A stretch of 64,000 bases of DNA from NCBI RefSeq assembly GCF_036373705.1, contig NC_089866.1:19251501-19315500 (forward strand), given 5' to 3'. Source of the DNA: Amia ocellicauda. Lineage: Eukaryota > Chordata > Actinopteri > Amiiformes > Amiidae. The notes beneath the pieces were generated by a model. The model was not told the DNA's origin. It did not search any database and was given only the letters and a program-made list of their open reading frames with translations. Position 1 is the first letter of the stretch. Every line of letters starts with the position of its first letter. The translations under genes and the position numbers were made by a program. This document shows positions 41,501 through 53,500 of the stretch, in pieces.

Positions 41501-44500
41501 CTGTGCTCATAGAGTGGGTTTCAAAAAGGAGGCCAAGAAATCGAGCAAAAAAACAGAAGAACGTGGCAAAATGCAGAAAATTAATAAACAAGGTGAAAAG
41601 ACGTCATATATAACCCCATTACAAAAAAGAAACAGGGAGTACATACATGCTGGATACAAATAGCTACATAGATTTGCATGTACCAGACATAAGTATCTAT
41701 ACTCTACCTGTTCAGAGTAGGGCTGCTTCCTCTGTAATAAGATTAACATGGGCACATTAGCGAGGGAATAGAAGATGTATAGATATACAGCTCTGGAAAA
41801 AATTAAGAGACCACTGCAAAATTATCAGTTTCTCTGGTTTTACTATTTATAGGTATGTTTGGGTAAAATGAACATTTTTGTTTTATTCTATAAACTACTG
41901 ACAACATTTCTCCCAAATTCCAAATAAAAATATGAATGGAATGGAATGGCTGCCATAAATGTAGAAATGCTGATTTAATACATTTGCAGTGGCAGTGGTA
42001 ATTTTTCCAGAGCTGTGTATACTGCCAATGCATTACATTGTATTAGTAATAGCATGTCAATTTGAAGTCGAATATATTCGACTGCACCTTTACAGATATC
42101 AGCAGCAATCTTAGTACAAATAACAATCATGCTGCATTAACTGTGCAGAGCCAGTATACCACATTAAAGAACAGCAGTACCAAGAGCAGAGACAAGTGAG
42201 GAAGTTAAGATGTTTTTGGGGCTCTGTAGAAGCACACTTGAAACCCTAGAAATGTTATGGACTAAGTGCTCTCAGGAGGTATTGTCAAAGATGCATAAAA
42301 ATGGAAGTATACTTGTCTGCCAGCTTTACAAGGGCAAAGTAGAGGCTTGTAAATAAATGGACATACGAGACAGTCAGAGGGAGGAAAAGAAAACTGAAAA
42401 CCTTTTAAAGAACACTTCTGAGGGGAAAACGGGTTAAGAGACTGAAGTTTAGTTCTTAAAAACCATACATAAATGGTATTCCTCATTTATTTGTGCTACC
42501 AGTCCCTTCATTTGTTATATCAGGAGGTGATACCTTCAAGATGTTTGTTTTAGTGTAGGGAAAATAAAACCTTGTATCAGAATGCGAAGTGAAGCAATGT
42601 TCCCTGCTTTATAACCTGTTGAATGCATCTCTAATCATGCCACATAGATGTGTCATTACAAATGTGTGGATGGAAAGTGTCAATCACAAACCAATGGAAT
42701 CTAGGATGGTATATCACCTATTAGGGTGAGATGAAGGCAGCATGAACTGGAAGTCCACAGCACACGTGCCATCCTGCAGCTGGTGATGCTGAAGACTGTT
42801 CAACTCATACGCAATGTACGCTCTCCGCACATAGACCTGCAAGACAAACATCACCATAGAGAACTGCCGATTAATGACTATGTACAGTAGTTAGGAATCA
42901 AAAGGCCATTTGTAACATTTGCTTCCTCAAATCTGACCACACCGAAGTGAAAACTACTTCAGACACGCACAGCCATAAACCACACTTACCTCTAGAGCTG
43001 CCATGCACACCACCCGATTTACATGGTAGAAGAAAGTGGGCAGGACATCAAAAATAGAGGTCTCCGAAAGGATGAGTTTCTGTGTGAAGAGAGGGTTGGG
43101 ATGGCAAAATTAGAATATTAAGAGGCCAAGACTTTAAGACATACAGGTGTGCAAAAAAGGTGAACCATACAACACATTTTTAAGTTAAAACTCAGCAGAT
43201 TTGCAGCATCTGATGAAGGGGTTCATAAGAGGAAAGCAGCCTAACTAGACCATGAGATTAGCAGTCCCTTCAGCAATCAATCCCTCTGCAAGTCCTGACA
43301 TTTTCAGGCATTGCACGATAGAGGTAACTTCTTAAGATCAACTTTAGGAAGACCTAAATGCATTTTTATTTTCAGCCTGACCAACCTTGAGGTTTTCTGG
43401 GCAGAACTGGTGTCCGTACATGTCAATGGCTGACAGGAATATGGATTCGACTTGGTTGTGCCTCAGCTCATAGGAGGGCAGGTGGGACGCGATCAAAGCC
43501 TGAAGATTACAGATATAGTTTAGTTTAACTAGATAAACACAAGAACAACAAAAAGATGCTGCACTGAAGCACTATAATTAAGCAAGCATAGACTCGTGGC
43601 TCGTACCTGTCTGGCTCGCAGGGCTACCTTGGAGTTCTCCGTCTTACTGAGCTGCGTCAGCTCATTCAGGATGGCCATGAGCTCATCAGCCAGGGTGGGG
43701 TCCCGCCCACACAGCTGGTCCTTGGAAAGAGAAATGGGAGAGACTTGGTTGCAGAGGATAAAACGGGATGAGGGACTCACGATCAGACTGTCAAACTAAA
43801 TACACCTCTCTCATACAGACTGAAGAACCATATTCACACATCTTTCTGTCCCAATGAGTCCAATATCTCCATGGGCTCAATGCAATTCAGACAATGCAGC
43901 CAGCCAACACCATTTCTACTTTGTACTTCAGCACATTAGATATGAAGAGAGACACACAAGGGACTCACAATCAGCATCGTGACGAGGACATTCTTCTTGG
44001 CGACCTGAGCGTGGGAGAAGATGCACTCGAGAACGGGAGTCATGTCAGGCTTGTACTGCTCCCTCAGATTGATCACACACTTGTCATAATGAGCTGGGGG
44101 AACAGAGGCGAGCATTGCACACACGAAGGAATCATCCAACTTAATCAAAAATGGAAACGCATGGTTTTTAAACCGTGTTTCTTATAGGTTTTTCATTGAG
44201 TTGGTATGGTTTACTTAGAAAGCTGAGTGGGAAAACTATAAATAAAAAGAATTCAATTTTGTATGATGTGCATTAAGTATCATTCCTACCTTGCTGAAAC
44301 TGCATTTCCACCTGCAGATACCTCCGCAGCAGGTCCAACACCACAGACTTCATGTAGCCACGAATGCCACTGCGGTACCTAGGAGAAAACACAGTGAATC
44401 GCTTGAGTCTCAGTGGCCAAAGTGTTCCTTTTCATCCTCAGCAGGAAATCGAATAAGTACTGCAATGTAGTAAAACAACCGTGGAGCTCACTTCTGCACC

Positions 44501-47500
44501 AGCTGCACAATACTCTGTGTGTTCATGAAGAAGACCTCTCGATCAGCCTTCCTCTGCAGCGTGGCAGCATGGCTATCCAGGATATTGGCTATCTGTACAG
44601 TGCAGGGAAATACAGCACTCAATTAGGTTCGGAGCGTTTCTTCATAGAAATGCGCTCAACAAAAATGAGACCTACTGAAGTGCTCCGATTTTAAAATTAA
44701 AATGGAAGATTGGTTTTACTAGCGATGTAAAGAAGCATACCGAAGCTTTGTTCTTGCCATGATTGCCCAACACTTTATTGGATACAGCTGGTGTCTCTGT
44801 ACAACTTATTTTACGCAGAGCAGAAGTCTATTAACGGCTGCAGACTCACCTGCTGGCTGGGGAACTGGCAGAGCACCGAGGTGATGTTGCTGGCGTACTG
44901 AGCCATCACTTTACGGATGGCCTTCTCCACGGACACAGGGATTCGGCCCGAGACGCTGGTCATGATCTCCTGCAGCTCCAGCAGGGGCAGGGAGGGGTCT
45001 CGCAGGGTCTTCATCAGCTTCCCAACCCACTCCTTCACCTGAGGAGGCAAGTGAAAGAGAGGGGCCACAGCCCACTCAGAGAGCTCCACCCTTCACCCTT
45101 TCATGTCGTCCACAATGGGAGATCATTTGTTTTTTGTTAGCGCAATAAAAATAGACGATCCAGATCAGAGACTTTTCAAGCGCCCTGAATGTCCGAAATG
45201 ATAGGAATGGGATGCATTACCTTGGCGCTGAAATAGGGCTCTGGTAGACAGTAGCCATCCATGACCTTGACCAGGTTCTCCAGCACATTGTGGAAGACCT
45301 GGTGGAGCTTCTCCCCAATGATGGGCAATGGTTCCTGAGCTGGTAGGCACTCTGTGTTGAGGTGGACCTGGAGGATGGCAAGACAGCTCGTTCAAACTAT
45401 GGCACACACTAGGGCCAAGTAGAAGCACAAAGGAATTGTGCCTGCGATTATTAGGTATTAGAAAGAAAGAAAAGGGAAACGCACCGGGTGCAGGTTGGTA
45501 GGGTCGTCCAGCTCCAGCCGCGCCACCACACAGCCCGACTCCAGCACCGCCCCTGGTCTCTTCACATAGCGCACACAGCCAGACTCCTTCACTAACAGAG
45601 TCATCACCATCTTCATCACCTGTACACACACACAGGTCACATCATACACAACACTGCCCTGGATCAACATAGTATTGGATTTGTACATTGTAGGCTGTAG
45701 CAAAAGATGTCTTAATATCAAAATTGTTGCTTTGGGCCTGAAAACCTCAGAGACTTAATTTGCTACAGATTCTCAGCATGAACAAAGATAACAATCATGT
45801 GCTCTCAAGATAACATGCTGGAGAGAACACAAGGGCAAATATGGATTAAGCTACAATAAATCAGGCTAGCAGTTTGTGGTGATTTCCAACTGTATAATAT
45901 GAGCAGGTATACTCTATGTAATATCAAGCACTGTAGGATCAAACAGACCCTTGAATGTTTACCTCAATTTCTGCATAGCAATTCCCAGCACGGATATGCC
46001 CTCCATCCTCGACCATGTACTGCAGCAGTTTACCAGCAGAGGGCGACCGTAGCACAGTGGGGTCCCTTTCCTTCTCAAACACACAGGTTTTATTGCCGAT
46101 AGTGATTCGGTACCTATTAGAGAAACAGGATTATGAGAACATTCCCCAGCATTTACATAATGGCACCCAAAGTCTTATTTATATTCATGATCAGAATATT
46201 CATAAATGTCTTCTGTAACACAAGAGACATCCTTTGGCTCAGCATTGGTCAGACTCGCCTCTCCATCTCCTCCTTCATGTAAGTTGTGTAGCTGCTGCCA
46301 TTGTAGGAGAGTAGGAGACCCCCGTCGCTCAGCCTGTGGATGTCAATCTCAATGTGGGAGCCATTCATGATGATCACATACGTGGTTGGGGACTGGCGAG
46401 CCACCTGCACAGGGCACAGACAGACAAAATCGATCTTATTCAATGTATCAAGCGTTTCCTGATCAGGAAACGCTTGATACATTGAATAAGATTGATTTTC
46501 TAATAATTGTTCCACTCTGATGAGCTTTGCCGACAGCTGATGCCAATAAAGAGGGCAAATGGGGGAACTGGGGATGTTCATGGCCAGTCTTTCAAAAGTG
46601 ATGTAGAAACAATCATTCAAAAATAAATAAAATGTACCTTCAGACAATACTTCACCCCTTCATAGATTAGGTCCACATCGAATGCGTTGAGTAGACTCTC
46701 TGCAGGCAAGACCTGGCCCCTGTGAGGACAACAGCACTGTCAACAACCAGCTGGGCACATCTGAAGTAGGAGAACCCCTCTGAAAAACAATCTTAAAGCA
46801 TCTTAGACTGTGTGCATCAAGAGCTCTGGATTATGGGGACACAGTGGACAATGGACTAGGAGGAGGATGTAACTGTGGAGTAGCTGATGAACATACCTCT
46901 CAAGTGAGTGCAGGAACTCAGACATGCTCTTCTGGAAGCTAGCATCTGCCACGTGCAGCGATCCACACACCACCCCCAGCATCGTGTCCGGCCTCTCCGC
47001 CTGAAACGCACAGCACGTGACATTGAAGACACCCATCCGATTGCTTGGTACACATGAACAAGGTCTTCTCCCTTTTCACACATATATACATCTTTTTTTT
47101 TTCAGCCAAATAATTCAAATATAGCTTTATCTTTTACCACTTGTCTTCTGTAATCTGGAGTGAAACTGAACTCTGTGATTATAGTAATCATGAGAAAATA
47201 TCTCCTTTGGCAGATATTAGAGACTTGGGTAGTCAAGAAGTTCCAAGTTCAATTGACTGGATCTGATTAATTTGCCAGCTCCTCATTAGGATTGAATTTC
47301 CAGGCAGGGCAGATGTGGGTAGAGCTCTCACCTGCACTTTCTCTGCTATGAGATGGTCGAGCCAGCCAGTGTCGGTGTCATTGTTTCTGAAGCTCTCTGT
47401 CTCCAGGAGTTTCACCAGGTACTCCACAGTGGTTCTGAAATCTCCACGGATAGACAGTTCCTTCATTGCTACCACCATGTTGCTAGAACAATAAAAACAT

Positions 47501-50500
47501 GTAGCTATTGAAACAGTTCACAAACTTTATAACCAGTGTTAATAATAACACTAGGATCTACAGTACATTGGCTGGTGAAGGAGGAGCTGGAAGTTAGGAA
47601 GAATTAAGGAGTTTTGAGAGTGATACTTTCCTCCCAAATAAATACAAATATTTAAGCAAAAAGTCAATAACGCAATGTTACCGTTATCATTTTTTTTTTT
47701 TTGGTGTGGCTGCAGCCAACAGTTGCTAGGCTACCGAGCATGATTGATTCAAGCGGTTAGTTCCTAAATTGCAAGTAACCATTTATTCAGTACTGCAATG
47801 AAAAAAAAAAAAAAAATCTTGTAAGATATTAACTGCAGGAAACCAAATGTGGCTACAATATAACTGGAAATTGGATTGAAGAGAAATCAAATTCCATTTG
47901 TAAGATTGTGTTTATTTCTCAGACAAACGTGAAGGCTCTGGAGGTAAAAATAATTCAGAAAGTTCCATGATTCTTGTATTTTCTTTGATTTGGTAAGTAA
48001 TAAGTTGCCACACAATTATTGTACAGATTTAAATGCTAACAAATTAGAACGGTCTTAATTCTAAAGTTAAACTGTAACCATAACTGAATTAATGCAGGTT
48101 TTAGGTCAATATGACGAAATTAAATTACTAAAATGTGACTAAAACTTATGTCATTTTAGTTTACTATATACTAAATACTAAAATATTTTTTGTAGACTAA
48201 AAATAATGTGTATGACTAAAATGTGATCTCAGACATTTTAAATCGAACTGACAAAGAATACGCCTAATTCAAATACTGATGACTAAATTAACACTGTTTA
48301 TAACAACCCTTTTAGAAAACTTCACTCTCAATAGTAGGAATTGTTACATTTTCCAAAGTGCAAATCTTATTTTTATTTTGGGCATGTGCATTTTCCATAA
48401 CAAGTTTAAAAGCTCAAACTGTGACTTACGAAATGGCCTCCTCTCGGTTTTCTCCCCAAGAGAAGCAGTGGCCAAACTGGGAATCCGCAAACTCATGCAG
48501 GCCTCCAGCTGCGCCCACACTGAAATACCCCCAGACGTTCTTATTGCTCCTGAAATTCAGCTCCTGGACTGTCCCTGAGCTGGGCTTGAAACCCTTGAAA
48601 AAGTTCAAGAACAAAAACATGAATTTGGGTACAAAAAATATATATTTTTCAATGATATTCAATACAAAAGGGTTTCTGTTGATTCAGGCATGTCCAGTAC
48701 CTCATCGGGGTTTTCGCTGGTGATGCGGGCGGCAATGACGTGGCCCCGGGGGCTGGGGGCACTGGAAGGGGAATCAAAATTAATGGGGGAGTCTCCCCAG
48801 GGGGTCTCATCATACAGCACTCTGATGTCTTTGATCCTGTGGAGGGGGATGCCCATTGCGATCTACAGTGGGTGGGAAAACAAGAACTGTATTCAACTGA
48901 TCATCCACCCTGTTTTAAACCTCTAAAACCCTTACACATTTCTCCCAGCTCATACAAAGAATCAAAGTCTGGAACAGAGTTAGACTATTACAGAAGCAAG
49001 AAGTCAGAGTATGTTTTCTTGGCTAACATGAGCCCTAGTGTTACTGTGAACTGAATTCACCTGGAGCTGAGCTGCGGGCAAGTTGACGTCGGCGATCATC
49101 TCAGTGCAGGGATGTTCCACCTGCAGACGGGGGTTGAGCTCCAGAAAGTGGAAGCTCCCATCTTCGGAATAGAGGTACTCCACTGTGCCGGCGCTCACAT
49201 AACCCACCATCTTAGCCAGCCGTACAGCACACTGCCAGGCATGAGAATAAAGACACGTCACACACCCACCAGCGACAGGTTCTTCCATCGCATTCCCCAC
49301 CAGAAGCGGTACTTCAGGGCCCTGCTGTAATAGCGCTTATGAAACCTCTAACCCTTCCTCAGGATACACTCACCTTTTCCATGTACTCAAAGACTGATGG
49401 AGCTGCTATGGTTGCTGGGGCCTCCTCAATGATCTTCTGATGCCTCCTCTGGATGGAGCAGTCGCGGCCGAAAAGGGAGATGGCGTTGCCATACTGGTCA
49501 GCCAGGATCTGAACCTCCAGGTGCCGAGCGTGTTCCGCCAACTGCATCACAAAGATGGGAGAGCCCGGCACCTCTGCCTGCACCTGCATGACAGACAAAG
49601 AAGTCCTTGTGTGCTTACCCTGGAGACAACCTGGCATTGTAGACCCCTTGGTAGAACAGCTAGAACAGTAGCAGACTTCTAAGGTAAAAATGCCCTGTAA
49701 TTCCAGTATAAAACCCAAATCTCATTCGTGATAGACCTGCAAAACCCTGCCAGCGCTGTGGTCTCACTCACCTGTCTGAAGAAGTTGGCAAAGTCATCTG
49801 CACTGTCCACTTTCCTGATGCCCTTCCCTCCTCCGCCTTCTGAAGCTTTAATCACCACAGGGTAGCCTATTTTCTCTGCGCTCTAAAAAGAACAAAATCG
49901 AGAGGTTTGGGTTTTTCCTCTCCTCTCAAGTTGACCTGCTTGATTCACTTCTCACTCATTTTCAAGAACGTCTTCCTCCATTATGCAATTCATGGTCTTC
50001 ATTTCCATGACATCGAGTCAAGTGGTTTGCTACGGAGTCTCACTCGAAGACTACTGTAGGTTACATTTAGAAACATACTGTACCCTATCAGAATGCTCTG
50101 ATCACCGTCAAGTCTCTGTTAAAAGGCTGAGGGAACATAAAACAGAAAGTGGCCATTCTGAAGAATTCCAGTTTGGCCAGTGATGCCCTCCAACACTGCT
50201 CAGTCCCAGTAGAGCACACATTTCAGGATAACATCCATGCAGCTTCTACATGACTTCAGCGGTGGTGCTTACCATTAGCCCTTCATCTACATCCCTGACA
50301 CAGCCCTGTGCATAGAGCTCGGAGGGCACACTGATCACATGACCGAGTCGCTGGTCTTCTTCTACCCACTCCACTCTCAGACCTGCAGGAAGCAGAGGAG
50401 GAAGGCATGAATGAGAACAAAGCACTTGTTTAGTGTTTATGACCTCTAACTCTGTCCACGGACAATGTAAGACCCTCAGGGGGTAAAGGAGTGTTGTGTG

Positions 50501-53500
50501 CATTACCTAATCCACTCCAGGGAAGAAGGGGGATATCCGCACTCTGAGCCACAATGGAAGAAGCTATTTTGTCTCCCAAAGCCCACATTGCCTTGCTGGG
50601 GGGACCTAAAACAAAAACAAAGATCTGTAACATAAGGTGTCTGTATATTTTAGCCTGGTGAATCATAACTGTGAAAATCTAGCTCACTGACTTTACCTAA
50701 AAAACTGATTCCATTCTTTTGTAGCAGTTCTGGAAGCTTGGGATTTTCAGAAGCATGACCCCATCCAGCCCACACAGCCTAGAGATAAAAGAGGGAGAGC
50801 CATGAGTAATATATTCAAGTCGAATCCAAATATCCTCCACCACAGGGGTTACAGAGAACAACAGCAGAAACTACACCCACACTCCTTGCTGTACCGTAAA
50901 CAGGATAGCCAATGTCACTTTAATTCTCAAAGCGAAAGACACTGTAGCATCAAACACCTGCACAGGGATTCTCTTGGCGATGTCAACGATCAACTCCACA
51001 TTTGCGTAGTTGTTGTTGTTGGATCCACCAGGCACAGGGACATAGTGGTCTGCCATTTTGATGTACTCTAGGAAAAGACGAATAATCAATCTGTTAGAAT
51101 TATACCACAGGCAAGTTTAATACAACAATTAGATCAGGGTCACTCATTTTTCATGTTTATTACCCACCGTAAGCACAAACTAATCTAGAGTATAAAGATC
51201 ACATCCCAGATTTCCATAGAAATGTATTCAAATCCCTGAGTTGGACTCTATCACACAATTTGTACATAATGGTTCTTTCCCCCGTGAATCGCAGAATGGG
51301 AAGCTCTTCCCGGGAATACTGGTGTACCTGCATTGGCCTTCAGGTCCTCGGGTGTAACCATTACGACGAAGCGAACGGCCCTCTCGTTGCGGAACATCTC
51401 GTAAGACCACCGTCGTATGGAGCGCATGCACTTCACGGCCGCGATGCCATTGTTGGCGATCAGGACCTTAATGGGAGGGTGGAAGCAGAAGATCCCATGG
51501 AAACAAACTCATGCAAGTGGTATTGTGATGCAGTCAATTATTATTTATTAATTTGAATCATGTTACATCAAGCCTGAGCCCATGCTGAGTGCACAAGAAC
51601 ACATAAGACGGAGGGAAAGAATAAACATCTCAGAGAAGGAAGAAAGAGAAAAGACTGAAAGTAGCAGCAGAAACAGGTTACACATACAGGAATCTGATCT
51701 GCTGATAAAATCAAATTAGATATAATTTTGTTGTTATTTCCAATTAGATGTTATCCACATTTTACATCTTGTAGAACAGAAAAGACAGGGAGGGCTTACC
51801 TTCTCGATGACAAGGTTGCCCCCAAAACGAGTGACAAACTCGGCGGGGGAGGCCACAGTGAAGTCCCGGTGATGGTCCATCTTTTTGTGCTCCCTCCCCT
51901 TCTTCATCAGGTGCAGGCCGGACATACTGGGCCTAGGAGCCGGGACAGATGCATCAGGTTCACAAACAGCCTCTCAGAAACGGAGCTCTTGCCTCAGACA
52001 CACCAAGCTCCTCCTGTAATTATTGTTCAGCTGAAAACGGTTAACAAACACCAGTAAGATTTCACATGATTTTAGCAAAGAGGGAATCAACAAGGGAAGC
52101 AGAGCCGTTAATTTTAATACCCACAGCTGCCAAGTGCAGCGGACTGTAAAAGAAAACAAAATAATTACCAAAAAGCAAGATTGAAAAAACAAACTAAAAC
52201 AGCAACAATTCCTAAACCATGCACAAAATACCAATCTAGCTATTTCTCATTCCTTTGGTATGCTAAATATTAAAAATGTCTTGACCTTAGTTTGCATTGA
52301 ACAGTTGCATTTAATGTCAGCAAGTCCTTAGATTCACATTAGCATTGATAACACCATGTGAACCTTTGCCACAACTGCAACAGACCAACTCAGGCAGGCA
52401 ATTGTTTTCCCAACTGTTTACCTACAGTTGGACACACATTCTATACTCCGGTTAATCTGAAAAGATCCTCAGACTTCAATTTATCTTACCTGGAGCCATG
52501 ATCCCCGTCTGGTTACTTCACCGTTTGAACATGCTTTTTTAAAAGTCCACCAGATCTATCGGTACCGCACAGATAAACTTATCAAAACCAAACCAAGAAC
52601 AGCGTTAACTCTTTCGCCACTGCCTCGTGTATATTATACACTGCAGCGCAAAGCATTAAGTACAAGCATGAATTGAAATAAATATTTTTAACAACTCATT
52701 CATATTTAGGGTTTGGGTTCTTCAATAAAATACAGAAATAAAACCTTAGACTTATATTAAAATAAAACCTTGAACCTTAATAACATGAACAGACAACCTA
52801 AACCAAGCAGTGCCAAAGTATGTATTATATGGAAATGTTGATAACATTTAGTTTTGATCAAAATATTAAGAAACCCAAGACAATAAGAACATAACTATTA
52901 GTTCAGCCCTCGTGAAAGGTTAATTCCTTGTCTGTGAATAAATGTACATTTAAACTTAAGGAGTAAAGTACCTCAAGGGTTAACAAATATATATGACTGT
53001 AGATTACAGCTGCTGTCAGAGGGCAATAGAAAAACAAGTCATAACTTGACAATGTGCCAACAGAGTCCCCTCATAACACATTATCACAAAATAATTCAAG
53101 TACATGTCAAGTGAAGTATAAAATAAGAGGCTATTGATTGTTTGCAATACCTCATTGATATTCAAGAAGGCTTCTCCCATGCAACAGTGTTTTCTTGCTC
53201 TTTGATATATAATTTACTTCAAAGTATCGCAATGAATTTAAAAAGGTTTACACACTGAAACCAGTCAGAACATCAGCAGCTGGACTGGCTTTAACATTTC
53301 CTGTCGAGATGATGCAACGGTGTCACAGGATAACATTGGATATCTGCCGACAATTGATGCACCTGCAACTAACCTACCACTGTTTATGAAGTGCTAATAC
53401 AGTTTGTGAAGATCAGAGATGCGGTTGCTTATGAGCATTTTAGTTGTATTTTACCAAGTCCCTATGTGAAAGCTGTTGAGATAATCTGGAAGAGAGGAGA

